From the NCBI RefSeq assembly GCF_963082655.1, contig NC_081554.1:191008437-191072436 (forward strand): a stretch of DNA of 64,000 nucleotides, written 5' to 3'. How positions within the stretch are numbered: the first letter of the stretch is position 1; each line of letters starts with the position of its first letter. Of the stretch, positions 21,351 to 31,990 are shown one piece after another. The DNA is from Stomoxys calcitrans (lineage: Eukaryota > Arthropoda > Insecta > Diptera > Muscidae). A program made the translations under genes and the position numbers. The notes beneath the pieces are model-generated. The model ran no database searches and had not been told where the DNA came from. It saw nothing but the letters and a program-made list of their open reading frames with translations.

Positions 21351-21942
21351 TGTGACCCTGATGGAATTATGACTCTAATCACAACTCACTAGAAAATCAC
21401 GACTCATGAGAAAATCACAACTCAAGAGGCACTCACGACTCCCGAGACACTGACGGCTTACGAGACACTCACGAGAGAAATCACGAAACACTCACGAATC
21501 ACGAGATACTCACGACTCATGAGATATTCATAACTCACCAGATACTCACGACCTGCTCATGACACTAATCACATCTCATGAGAAAATCACAAATCTTGAG
21601 AAAATCACGACTCACGAGACACTCCCGACTCACTGGACACTCACGACTCACGAGACACCTATGACTCACAACACTCTTGAGATTCTCTAAGACATTTACG
21701 ACTCACGAAACACTCACGTCGCGAGTATCACGTTACTCGTGAGTGTCTTGTGAACATCTCTTAAGTCGTGGGTGTTTCGTGATTTTTCTCGTGAGTCGTG
21801 AGTAAGCTTGTGTGAGTAAAATGTTTGTCTCGTGAGCGTGAGTGAACATGAGTCGATATAAAAAAGTCGTACGTAAGCATGCGTGTAACATTTTTATTCA
21901 TTAGCGCGAGTGAAAATTACTCATGTGTATCTCTAGTGTGAC
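21351..21942. mobile_element. Foldback-like insertion made of ACTCACGAG repeats
   Basis: From 21357 to about 21715 the plus strand is a loose array of CACGACTCACGAGACACT-like words of roughly 15-20 bp. From about 21730 to 21936 the reverse complement (CTCGTGAGTCGTGAGT) dominates, so the two arms could pair around 21717-21740. The 6-mer TGTGAC occurs at both edges (21351-21356 and 21937-21942), a candidate target duplication. The host retrotransposon reading resumes on the far side. There is no coding content. Confidence 0.7.
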
Positions 21943-21957
21943 AACAAAGATCGCCAT

Positions 21958-22275
21958 TTGACAGTGGGAGTCAGACAAATGGCGCTCCTCTTACTCAGGA
22001 CATTCTTCTATTCTGGGGTGGATGGTGCTGCCGCGTGGCGCCATGCTATATGCGGCGCGACTGATTATATACCAGAGAAGCTCGTCCTTGTTCATGACTT
22101 GGAAGTTGTTTTTCCTAAAAGGGATCTCTGGGTTGGAGGCACACCACCCTTCTCGGGATCCTCTATATACACGGATGGGTCAAAATTGGATGGGGGCACT
22201 GTAGCAGGAATCTTCATTGAATTCCTTGGAATCAAGAATTATTATAGACTTTTGGTTGGGTGCAGCGTCTTCTAG
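21958..22275 (+). pseudogene. Retrotransposon RNase H domain fragment
   Basis: The 105-codon frame ends with IYTDGSKLDGGTVAGIF, the first catalytic Asp motif of RNase H (TDGSK), and CSVF, where the family usually continues toward the Glu-bearing helix. A frameshift and stop follow. Downstream remnants in other frames include a His/Glu/Ala-rich GNEAADELSR string near 22461-22495, the last RNase H motif. Confidence 0.75.
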
Positions 22276-22730
22276 GCAAGATGTTGCTGCGGGGGCGGCG
22301 GCCCGATCAGACCGTCAAGATATAAGTGGACTATCAGGCGGCACTGAGGGCTCTAGCTTCAGGTCGCATACGGTCAAAACTAGATAGTAGATGCAAAGAG
22401 CTTCTTCGAACTGTGGGATAGACAATAAGGATTTGTTGGGTCACAGACCATCAAGGTGTGGCGGGAAACGAAGCGGCGGACGAGCTGTCCAGATATTAAT
22501 CGCTGATTGTCGATAGTTTTCAGTGAGACCTCCACTGTCGGAGCTTTTTGGTAGAGTTGACGCCTTCTACGATGACTGCACGAACAAGGAGTGGGTTGGT
22601 GTTGTAGGCTATAGGGTGTCAAAGGCCATGTGGCCCTGCATTTAGCGAAAGAATACGTCGCTTATTTTGCGTCTGAGAAAGCATGACATAGGACTGCTAA
22701 TGGGTGTACTGACTGGTCATTGCAATGTTA

Positions 22731-23081
22731 ACATAACCTTATATAGCTCACATATAAACCGATCTTCCGATTATACTTCTAGAGGGTGTAATTAGTATCG
22801 GATTTGGCTGAAATTTTGTAGAACGGCTTCTCTCAACTATTTAACATTCGCGCCAAATATGGTGTAAATCAGTCGATAACCGGTAAAGCTCCCATACATA
22901 CAGATCTTCTGATTTTACTTCTTGAACCCCTATAAGGCTTAATTTTTACCTCGATTTGGCTGAAATTTTGCACAATGGCTTATACTATGGTCTCCAACAT
23001 CCAAACCAAGTACGATCCCACGCGTTCCATGACGGAGGGTACATAAGATTCGGCCTGGCCGATCTTAACGTGTTATTACAT
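22731..23081 (+). mobile_element. DINE-like 3'-end fragment, A2 subfamily
   Basis: Two units with ATATAAACCGATCTTCCGAT and GATTTGGCTGAAATTTTG, then a GGAGGGTACATAAGATTCGG, CCTGGCCGATCTTAACGTG terminus. It starts directly after the retrotransposon remnant. Confidence 0.7.
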
Positions 23082-23142
23082 ACATATATGTATATTGCAT
23101 CCTTTCAAAGAGTATTTTCAGTTCTTCAGCCATATCATGAGG

Positions 23143-23440
23143 GCTATCCTAGCGCAGAGGTTAGCATGTCCGCTGATGACGCTGAATGCCTGGGTTCAAA
23201 TCCTGTGAGAACATTAGAACAAATTTCCTCCTAATGCTGGTGACATTTTCGAGGTACTATGCCATGTAAAAACTTCTCCGCAAAGAGGTGTCGCACCGAG
23301 TCATGGCATTCGGAGTCGGCTATAAATAGGAGACGCCTTATCATTGAGCTTAAACTTGAAACGGACAGCACTGATTGATATGTGAGAAGTTTTCCCCTGT
23401 TGCTTATTGGAATGTTAATCTGCAAATTTGCATTGCCCTT
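23143..23440 (+). mobile_element. tRNA-derived SINE, near full length
   Basis: The 5' region carries TAGCGCAGAGG (23150-23160) and GGTTCAAATCC (23193-23203) at the spacing of tRNA A and B boxes. A body of about 240 bp follows: GCTGGTGACATTTTCGAGGT, CGGAGTCGGCTATAAATAGG, TTATCATTGAGCTTAAACTT and a GTGAGAAGTTTTCCCC end. The same order is found in the other copies listed at 48274-48593 (reverse), 46872-49521 (interrupted), 26775-27085 and 56580-56850. It is not a tRNA gene because I find no acceptor stem. No protein is encoded. Confidence 0.8.
23150..23203 (+). promoter_or_regulatory. Internal Pol III promoter (A and B boxes) of the SINE
   Basis: TAGCGCAGAGG matches the A-box pattern TRGCNNAGYNGG closely. 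GGTTCAAATCC differs from the B-box GGTTCGANTCC at one position. They are 32 bp apart, within the usual range. Confidence 0.7.
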
Positions 23441-23952
23441 TGATTGCCTTTATGGCGTGGTTTTTGTCTAAACTCGAGCTTTGACTCGTCGAACCATTTT
23501 AACAGCTGTTGCAGATTTTTTTTACCCCCACCAAGACGCTTGGCGTAGCGTTGCCATTATATCTCTCATTATATCGTTTTGTGCTGCGATACACAAACAT
23601 TTTGTTCACTTTGAGGTGTATGGGTTCACCAACAATAGCTGGTTGTGATTTTCTAGCCAAAAAAAACGCAATCACACTATTACGATTGACCTTCTCTGCA
23701 TAACTTTCTTTTTTAATAAACTTTATTTTGAAATAAACAAAATTTATGCTGCTGTAGTTCCTAGTTTGGCAAGTTACCAGTATAAAGTTGGTAACACTTC
23801 GTGGCAGCCATCCTGTATTACCCATGTTCCATACCACAGCCTCAGTTGAGATATGAGTTTTTTAGAATGACCGTTTTTCATCCTAGCGCCGCAGTTCAGA
23901 GAAGATCTTTCAATAGCAACATTCTGCCGTTCTGTTCATTTGGTTGTATTAA
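23441..23952. other. Unassigned interval
   Basis: AT-rich sequence with overlapping 64- and 112-codon frames on opposite strands. Neither shows a recognisable domain. Confidence 0.35.
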
Positions 23953-25204
23953 TTTTTATACCCTGCACCATTTGTGCATTTGTTTGCAACGCTAAGAAGG
24001 AGAAGAGCTAGACCCATCGATAAGTATACGGATCGGCTTAGAATCACTTCCTGATTCGATTTAGCTATGTCCGTCTGTCCGACTCTCCATGTGTCTGTCT
24101 GTCCATGTATTCTTGTAATCAAGGTACAGATCGCATTTGTTGTCCGATTTTCACAAAATTTTGCATAAGTGTCTTTTTTGGTCCAAGGACGAACGCTGTT
24201 GATTTTGAAAAAAATCGGTTCAGATTAAGATATAGCTCCAATATATACCTTTTATCCGATGTGCCCTTTTAAAGTTGTAGAAGCCACAATTTTAGTCCAA
24301 TCCTTACAAAATTTGGCACGAAGTGTTTTTTTTTAACTAACCAAAATGCTTGCAAAGTTTTGTTGAAATCGGTTCAGATTTAAATATAGCTCCCATATAT
24401 ATCTTTCATCCGATATGCCCTTTTAAAGCTGAAGGAGCCGCAATTTTGGTGCGATATCTACCAAATTTGGCATGAAATGTGTTGTGTGACGTTCCAATAT
24501 GTGTGCAAAATTTCATCTAAATCGGCTCAGATTTAGATATAGCTCCCATATATAACTTTTGCCCAATTTGACCGATTAAGGTTGTAGAAGGCACAATTTT
24601 GGTCCGATCTTTACAAAATTTGGCACAAAGTGCTTTTTGTGACGTTCCAATATGTGTGCGAATTTTCATCATAATCGGATCAGATTTATATATAGCTCCC
24701 ATGTATATCTTTCATCCGATTTGCTCTTTTAAAGCATTAGCCACAATTTTGGTCCCATCCTTACAAAATTTGGTATGGAGCGTTTTATTCAACGTTCTCG
24801 TATGTGTGCAAAGTTCCATAAAAATCGGTCCAGATTTAGATATAGCTCCCATATATATTTTTCATCCCATATGGGCTTTTAAGGCTGTAGAAGCCACAAT
24901 CTCTACAACATTTTTCATGAGATGGTTTAATTGGCATACCAATACGTGTGCAAAATTTCATCAAAATCGATAAAAACTCCCATATATATCTTTTATGTGT
25001 TTAGACTTTTAAGGCTGTAGAATCCACAATTTTCGTACCATCGCAAGAAAATCGTATAGGGTTCTATTCGATATTTCAATAGGTATGCAAAATTAAGGTC
25101 TGACTAAATTTGGAAAGAAGTGCTATCTATTAAAAGTATTACGTATAGTTGGTGGTGTAGGATATTATATAATCGGCTCCGCCCGACTTTTGCCTTTCCA
25201 TACT
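23953..25204 (+). mobile_element. Complete 'family C' DINE-like element
   Basis: The 5' end reads TTTTTATACCCTGCACCA, then TTTGCAACGCTAAGAAGGAG, TAGACCCATCGATAAGTATA and TAGCTATGTCCGTCTGTCC. Six to seven units of about 170 bp follow, marked by GATATAGCTCCCATATATAT, CTTTTAAAGCTGTAGAAGCC, CACAATTTTGGTCCGAT and TTACAAAATTTGGC. The 3' end reads GGTGGTGTAGGATATTATAT and CGGCTCCGCCCGACTTTTGC. The GTTTGCAACGC...GTCCGTCTGTCC order closely resembles the Drosophila DINE-1/INE-1 5' block as I recall it. No ORF of its own. Confidence 0.8.
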
Positions 25205-26619
25205 GGTTTTTTTCTTGTCATGTTAATACATGATAAGTCCTCCGAATTTTGTCCAACGATGAATAGTTCGAAAAGGAGTGTTCCATATGGACCAGGGTTG
25301 GGCACATGTAGTAGTGCGCGTGATATTTCCAAGCCCTTGGGCTAATTTTCTTGTTCGCGTACACAAATATGTTAAATAGTGTGCGTGTGCATTTGCCCGC
25401 CACTGATATAGACTCTTGAGACCTGTGCTTTGTCAAATAAACTTTTTGGACATATCGGATCTTAGGACATACATTTTCTATAACTCTCTAAACAAAAATG
25501 TTTCTCAATTAAGAATTTTTCAAGAACAATCTGTAAGCCTTATATTTTATTGCAATAACGTTTCGTCTTAACCTCCTTCCAAACAATTTTACCTTCTTAA
25601 TATTTCTATGCATCTGGGCATTTCTGATTATAGTACAAGAAATAAAATCTGATAAACCTTAACAATTCCATGAATTTGCAGCTGTATCCTTGATGCCAGA
25701 GAAAATATAAACTAAACACCGTTAAGGAATATTCGTAAAACAAGTGATTTCCACTGAATTTTACTTCCCCATATGCATGACCATTATTTCCCTATACAGC
25801 AAATATTCATATGAATACAAATAGCCCATATACCCATACAAACACATACAACCAACCATCATTGCTTGTGTTTGTTAATACACATGTAAACAAAACTATA
25901 AATAAACATTTAAAATCATAAAGATTTCTGGTTGTTTTGTTTTTTCTGTTTTTTTTTTTTTTGTTTTCTTGCCAACAACAAAAATATGAGGAAAATATGC
26001 AAAAAGGCTATTATTCGAGAGTAACCGCCAACGAAATGAACATAAAAATCTAACAGAAACAATAACAAGTTTTATTTAGTCGAATGTGAAAGCCAACAAC
26101 ATACATATACAATACATTGAGTTATACTCGTGTATATGTGGTGTGTGTGTGTGTGGATGTGTTTGTACTTTACATAGAATTACACTTACACACACTAATT
26201 TACATTTCGTTGGCATCACAAGCGCCCATTCAGACCCAGACACTCTGTTGTGATTTCAACCAAAAAGATCATCATTGCCATCACCACCATTCTGCACACA
26301 TCACATTGTTGTTGGGCTTGCCTGTCAAAGACGAAGGCTCAAAGAAAACTTTAAGAATTTCTCAAAAAAAAAAAAAAAAAAAAAATGGGAAAATGAACTC
26401 TGAAGCATCATGTTGATTGTGTGGTAATGGAGGAGGTGGTTGTGTGGTGATGGCAGCGGTGGGGGGCAATGTTAAAGATGGTAACTTGTTATTCGTGGGA
26501 TTTTTTAAGTAAACATACTAAGCCATATAAACAGACAGGCTCATGTACGCGGGGACATTAGGGAGTATAAATTCTGTTTGCATGGAAGTATAGTGATCTC
26601 CACATTCTCGACCGAAAAC
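25205..26619. other. Non-repetitive AT-rich interval with microsatellites
   Basis: Contains a T-rich run near 25940-25970, a GT microsatellite (26139-26155), a CATCAC-rich stretch near 26265-26300 and an A homopolymer of about 20 (26365-26385). ORFs here are microsatellite translations. Confidence 0.45.
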
Positions 26620-26714
26620 CCCTTGCACAAAATAAGTTTCAGCCAAATCGGAACATAATTGCGCCCTCTATGGGGCTTAAGTAGTATAAATAGGAAATCG
26701 TTTTTATATGGTAC
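26620..26714 (-). mobile_element. DINE-like internal unit fragment, A2 subfamily
   Basis: TTTCAGCCAAATCGGAACAT and TTGCGCCCTCTATGGGGCTT represent half of a reverse-strand A2 unit. Neither terminus is present. Confidence 0.5.
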
Positions 26715-28175
26715 TACTAGCCGAACCGGGCCCGCTCCGCTGCGCCTTCTTTAACTCTCTAATATCTTTTTAGGGTGGGGACACTTCGCCTGAATGCAGA
26801 TATCGAATTCGAGCCTATGACGCTGAACGCGTTCGAATCCTGTCGAGAACATCAGACAAAGCAGTGTTTATCCCCTCTTAATGTTGGCGACATTTGCGAG
26901 GTACAATGCCATGCATGGTCATTTAATAAAAATTTCCCAAGGGGGGTCTCACTGTGGGACGCCGGTCGCACACGGCTTTAAAAAAAGGTCTCTTATCATT
27001 GAGTTTAAACTTGAATCGGAAAGCACTCATTGATGTGTGAGAATTTGACCCTTCTTGGTTCCTGGTGGTAATGTTCTTCCTTAGGGCAAAGAAGTTCAGT
27101 TTAGGGGGTGCTTTAGGGCGTAACACAAAACACTTGGCTCCAAAATTGGATATCAGTTATCTACTCTCAAATACTTTTCATTTGAGTCACATATAGCCAT
27201 GGTCGGCTAATATGCCCATTTGGGGGTATTTAGGGGTTAGCGACATGGTTTATGCCATATTTGTAATCTACTGCCTAATACTTTTCATTTGAGTCCCATA
27301 TTCACATGAACTTCGAATATATCTGTTTAAAAGAGTTTGGTGGTTGGGGGTGGGAGGGGGGGGGTACCGCTGGGTACTCGGGCCCAAATTTTAATACCAT
27401 ATTCTATATCTGGTCTCCAATACCTTTCATTTGATGCCCTTTTTGTGACCATCGGATCACTTTCGGATAGGGATGGCAGTTTTGTGGTAAGGGGGAGGGT
27501 CCGCCTCCTCTCGATATCTAAAAGTTATAAAACCTGTGTTTCCTTCCAGACAAACGTACACAATCTATGAAAATTTTAAGAACATCGGTTCAGCCAAGTA
27601 TCATATAGTAGGAATAGGTCTAATGGCGTTTTTGAGGGGTGGCGTGACCTCCTATACTTCGATCTGATTTTGTATGCCAGATTCGAAATCTACACCAGAA
27701 TACCTTCCATTTGAGCCCCATATTGAAATGAACGTCCAATATGTCTGCTTGGGGGAGCTTTGGGGTTGGGGCGGCCCGATGGGTACTTTGGCTCAAATTT
27801 TAATACCATATTCGTATTCTACTCTCGAATACCTTTCATTTGATACCTATATTGTCTCGATCGGTCCACTTTTGATTTTGGATTGTGTTTTTGGCATAAG
27901 GGGTAGGGTCCGTCCCTCTTCCGATACCGAAAAATTATATAGACTATGTTTCCTTCCAGACCAACCTACAAATAATGCGAAAATTTCGGGAAAATCGGTT
28001 CTGCCGTTTTTCAGTTTATACGGAACAAACAAACCGAGTCCCATATATCCGTGATTGGCTAATGTGTCCATTCTGGGCGTTTCGCCCCTATACTTGACAT
28101 GAATTTGTATGCCCGATTCTATATTTACTCCTGCATACTTTTCACTTGATACCCATATTGTCCATCGTGGCATTA
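26715..28175 (+). mobile_element. Family B element with embedded SINE
   Basis: The head reads ACTAGCCGAACCGGGCCCGC, TCCGCTGCGCCTTCTTTAAC. It is followed at 26775 by a 5'-truncated SINE, then by B units (TACCTTTCATTTGATGCCC, GGGTACTCGGGCCCAAATTT) to about 28045, where AAATCGGTTCTGCCGTTTTT precedes a TATACGGAACAAACAAACC tail. Another partial unit runs to 28175. The second B element at 56521-57929 has the same head, SINE and units in the same order. Its class is unknown to me; the tail is reminiscent of non-LTR 3' ends. Confidence 0.65.
26775..27085 (+). mobile_element. 5'-truncated SINE inside family B
   Basis: It starts within the tRNA-like region: CCTATGACGCTGAACGC and a B-box-like GTTCGAATCC are kept but the A box is missing. 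The body follows in order: TGTTGGCGACATTTGCGAGG, GGGACGCCGGTCGCACACGG, TCTTATCATTGAGTTTAAAC, CACTCATTGATGTGTGAG. The same truncation occurs at 56610-56850. Confidence 0.7.
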
Positions 28176-28880
28176 GGAGAAGTTAAGTTACAAAGGTCTC
28201 AAGAAATATAATCAGGAAATATAAGCAGGGATGACCTCCAATATCCCTGCCAAATATGGTTAAAATCGATCTTTGTAGCCTGATGTAGCTGCCATTTAAG
28301 CCGATCTTGGGTCTTGACTTCTTGAGCCTCTGGAGGGAGCAATTCCCAATCGATTTAACTGAAATTTTGCACGTTGTGTTTTGGTTTCACTTCCAATAAC
28401 TGTGTTTAGTATGATTCATATCGGTTCCTAACCTAGTATATATCTGCCATATAAACCGACCTGGAAATTGACTTCTTGAGCCTCTAGAGGGCGCAATTGT
28501 CATTCGATTTGGTAGAAATTTTATATAAAGGCTTCTCTCATGACCTTCAACATACGCGTCTAATATGGTCTGAATCGATCAATAGCTTGATACAGCTCCC
28601 ATTTAAACTTATCTCCCGATTTTGCTTCTTCAGCTCCTACAAGGGGCAATTCTTATCCGAATGAACTGAAATATTACACAATGACTTCTGCAATGTTCAG
28701 CATTCATTTATGGTTCGAATCGGACTATAACTTGATATAGGTCCAATAGCATAAAAGTTCTTATTCAATATTTTTTGTGTGCCTAAAAAGAGATACCGCG
28801 CATAGAACTCGACAAATGCGATCCATGGTGGAGGGTATCTAAGTTTCGGCCCGGCCGAACTTAGCACGCTCTTACTTGTT
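28176..28880 (+). mobile_element. DINE-like element, A2 subfamily, 3' portion
   Basis: Four units with CATATAAACCGACCTGG-type runs, ATTGACTTCTTGAGCCTCTA, GAGGGCGCAATTGTCATTCG and a characteristic pre-terminal segment (GGTCCAATAGCATAAAAGTT, CCTAAAAAGAGATACCGCG). It ends with TCGGCCCGGCCGAACTTAGC and CTTACTTGTT. No 5' module. Confidence 0.75.
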
Positions 28881-28934
28881 TTTAAGCACATTCCAGCGAA
28901 AAAAAAAAAATGTTTTGGAAATGCGCTTCTGGCA

Positions 28935-29070
28935 GCCCAAACAAAATTTTGATTAACCGAGGTGACCAACTTTAAAGGCTTGCCAACTGACCCTCTAGGG
29001 ACCTGAAATTTTGCACATCAACTGATTAACCTCGGCTATTCTAAAATTTCGTTGTGGTATCTTTTTCGTT
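28935..29070 (+). repeat. Orphan dispersed repeat 'E'
   Basis: CCGAGGTGACCAACTTTAAA, CTCTAGGGACCTGAAATTTT and ATTAACCTCGGC recur, diverged, at 63168-63290 (GGTGACCAACTTTGAAGG, ACCTCAGCC). I recognise no termini and no element class. Confidence 0.55.
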
Positions 29071-29302
29071 CAAAAATGTAGGACTTATTTTCACAAATTT
29101 TTTGCCCATCCCATCGTGCGTTGGCGCTTATTAGCATAGAAAAATCAGTAGTTGACATTATTCAGTCCACAGTCAGTCATGGCTACTGAATTAAGGCAAT
29201 GTAGAACTTGCCCTCGCCGATTTTCTCCATCAGAGCGTGTGCAGGCGTCTTACTCCGGTGAATGTTTATCTGGACCTCAATCATTGGTCCTCTTAGTCCC
29301 CT
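29071..29302. other. Unassigned interval
   Basis: A short forward frame (29152-29349) includes the string RQCRTCPRRFSP, but it runs into a DINE-like repeat and shows no second Cys/His pair. I do not call a gene. Confidence 0.35.
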
Positions 29303-29808
29303 TCGTCCGTCCCTTCGTCCGTCCAAGTTTTGATATAGCTGCCATATAAAACGATCTTAGGTCTTGATTTTTTAAGCTTCTAGAGGGCGCAATTCTTATC
29401 CAATTTGGCAGAAGTTTTGCAATCTCCCAATAATACTTCTTGAGCTTCTAGAGGGCGCAATTCTTATCCAATTCGCTCGAAATTTTATGTTGTTTTGGTC
29501 TGACTTCCAACAAATTTGCCAAGTATGGTCTAAATCGCTTGATAACCTGATTTAGCTGCCATATAAACCAATTTCCGATAAAACTTTTTAAGCCACCGGA
29601 AGGCGCAATTTTTACTCGATTTGCCAGAGGGGCTGATATTTTTCTATGACTTCTAACAGCCATTTCTAATTCGGTTCGTATAAGTAATTCAAGTAACATG
29701 ACAAACGCGACCACGGTGGCAGAGCCGAATCTTAACTTGGCAAATACGACTCATGGTGGAGGGTGTATAAGATTCGCCCCGGCCGAACTTATCACGCTTT
29801 TACTTGTT
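29303..29808 (+). mobile_element. DINE-like element, A2 subfamily, internally short
   Basis: The GTCCGTCCCTTCGTCCGTCC module is followed by only two to three units (TTTAAGCTTCTAGAGGGCGC, TTAAGCCACCGGAAGGCGCA) and a terminus TCGCCCCGGCCGAACTTATC, TTTTACTTGTT. The short length suggests loss of internal units. Confidence 0.7.
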
Positions 29809-29814
29809 CTTTTT

Positions 29815-30150
29815 CAGCGGTTTAGCAGTATTCTGCTCGTCGAGAAAGGTGATTCTCATTCCTCCATACCGCTTTGACCGATGGCCCTGCCGATACATAC
29901 TCGAGAGTCTCTTTCGCCACTTCACGGATTGCTTTCTCGGTCTTCTTATGAGCTAGCAAAGCCCTCGCTCATTACTATCGCCATCGCGTTGATCTCATCT
30001 CTCGATTTGTCTCTATCACTGTCTGAATCCGAATCGGAAACACCACCTTTACTTAAAGACTGAGGACGAACATAGCATCCCTCTGGGTTTTCCGTCTCTT
30101 CTTTTTTCGTAAGTCTGATGACTGGTTGTGCGTTCGAAGCTTTACCTTCG
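29815..30150 (-). pseudogene. Frameshifted ORF1-like fragment of a non-LTR element
   Basis: On the reverse strand one frame reads SDSDSDRDKSRDEI and MSEGFASS, and a second reads RPRKQSVKWRKRLSSMYRQG and QNTAKPLKK. These align in order with DSDSASD, ESRDKFI, VSDGFAKL, RPRRRSSARRKRRRSMCR and HNTAKILKK of the intact frame at 8339-8917, with a frameshift and a missing piece of about 16 residues. No 3' tail accompanies this copy. Confidence 0.6.
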
Positions 30151-30239
30151 ATTACAGGTGCCACGATGCGTTCCAAACTGAATAATGTCATTAGTATACC
30201 CCATGGAAGAGGGTATAAAATTGAATACGTCCCAATGTT

Positions 30240-31990
30240 GCTCCCTAGACTCTTGGCTACCAAAAGTCATGTCAAATGAAAACTACATCGGAGACATGGA
30301 AATAAAAACAATAGAAATTCTTTAGTCAAATGTATGTGAAGGTGATTGCTTTGTACATGTTGGTGAGTGAGTGAGTTCGTTACGTCTCTGCTAGAGTATG
30401 TCCGTGTATTAAGCCAAATGTGCGTGTACACACACACACACACACATACTCGTATACATGTGAGTATGTGAGTTTCTGTTTAAGGATATGGAACACATCA
30501 ACCTAAAGCTGTTAAAATAACAACAACAGGCATCGTCTACTTGGCGGGAGTTGGGGTTGCGGCAAGGGGAGGGGGTCTCTCTCCCATGCCACACAATATG
30601 CCCTCGATAGATGGATGGCTGGCTAGATGTAGGAATGCTTTGACTAAAATAAGACAATAGCATCCCCCAATGATTCTCAACAGTATAAACAAACATTCAC
30701 ACTACGAGACGGCGAAGAAGATATTCATTTCATGTATCTGTGCCGAAGAAATGGAAAATCGGAACGAATCACAACACACACACACACACACATGCACATA
30801 CACCAAACAAACAAAGTCGATGATGAATGAACAACAAGTCAAACGCATATGAACTCATTGAGCACAAGGACATTTGGATAGCGTTTAACAATCGGGGAAA
30901 TCGTATCCTACAATAAGGGGAACATTGGGGATACTCAGATTTTGGATATGGGGGGAGAAATTCTTTGCTTTAAAGAATTCTTTAAGGCATTTCAATATGA
31001 CATTGTCCAGCTTTAAACCAACAATTGCTTGGGCTAAAATCACTGGCGAAGCTTACTTGGACTCCGAACCGTACTACGAACCCAAACTTGGACTCCGGCT
31101 CGGGGTCAGAGTCGAGGGTCAGACCCCGCAGCCCTTGTGGGGCAAGTCTACTCCGACTTCGACTCCGCAGCCCTACATCGCAATTGTCAAGTTCTTCGAA
31201 TATTTTCTATTTTTAACCAGAATTGGACAATTCTGAGTCAAATCTCCATATTGAATGCCATCGAATACCAATGTGTTTCAGTTAAATTGTGTCCCTATGA
31301 CATTTTAACTTTTTTACATTTTTTTTTACAATATGCAAATATCCAATATGACGATGATGATGATGCAAATTTAAAATTCCAAAAATTATAATTTTATGCA
31401 ATTATCAAGATGCCATCTGCAGGGAAGAATGTGACAAGTATGGCATAAAATGGAAAAAAAACTGGCTACTGCAGATCGTTAAGGCAAACATAAATGAAGG
31501 CAAAAAACAAATGAACAGCATTTTCACAAAAGTCAACAGAAATGTGAATAAAATTCACAGAATGAAATAACTGTGCCATAATAATATTGGGATTTGCTTG
31601 TTGAATGCATAACTGAAAGAGCTTAAATTATATCCGGATTTTATAATAATGAATATAAAGAGACATAAATCCTTTAGAAGAAGAAACAATTTACACATTT
31701 ATGGGCAGGTATTTAAAAAAATTTTTCATTTAACTCTAAGCCAAGAAATTTGGTACTTCATGGTTGGGTTTGTCACATTCTCTAAAGACATTTGTTCTCA
31801 TAAACATAATCTAACAGGACTTTGTTGCAGGTTTTAAAAGAAGTCCTTAGTAAAATGTTACACTCAACGAAATTTGTTATTCAAAGAAGCAAACAAGTTT
31901 CTATCTGCTGGAAAGGCAGACATGACTGCTGTTTCAGCAAACAAGGGCTGCTGTTTCAGCAAACTCTTTCGTCAGCTATTTTAATTTAAA
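30240..31990. other. Non-repetitive interval with microsatellites
   Basis: CA microsatellites at 30428-30447 and 30774-30791, a GACTCCG-rich patch at 31055-31175, a GATGATGATG run near 31352-31364, and otherwise AT-rich sequence. Frames of 60-103 codons are translations of these. Confidence 0.45.
31055..31175. repeat. GACTCCG/GGACTCC-rich degenerate simple repeat
   Basis: Words of the type GGACTCCG and CGACTCCG recur irregularly (TTGGACTCCGAACC, TTGGACTCCGGCTC, CCGACTTCGACTCCGCAG). The patch is clearly more GC-rich than its surroundings. Origin unknown. Confidence 0.5.

Larger units (their letters stand above)
20905..22730 (+). mobile_element. Degraded non-LTR retrotransposon (RT C-terminus and RNase H), split by an insertion
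   Basis: The left part (20905-21350) encodes the end of a reverse transcriptase: GLDINPRKTE, YLGVILNQKQS after a stop, NVEERFKRELNALYSYR and TAIVRPILIHG, ending near ALNAILDLMHLHLYV. The right part (21943-22730) continues with RQMALLLLR, then an RNase H domain (IYTDGSKLDGG and, after frameshifts, GVAGNEAADELSR). Stops and frame changes make it a pseudogene. The order RT then RNase H fits the I/LOA/R1-related non-LTR groups; I cannot fix the clade. The two halves are separated by a 580-bp foldback insertion. Confidence 0.8.

Noticed and set aside
23143..23210. A functional tRNA gene at the A/B boxes
   Set aside because: No pairing acceptor stem is evident, and the head continues into a conserved SINE body found in several copies.
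29152..29349. Short ORF with CRTCPRRFSP as a zinc-finger gene
   Set aside because: Only one Cys pair is visible and the frame runs into a DINE-like repeat. No second ligand pair or homologous copy was seen.
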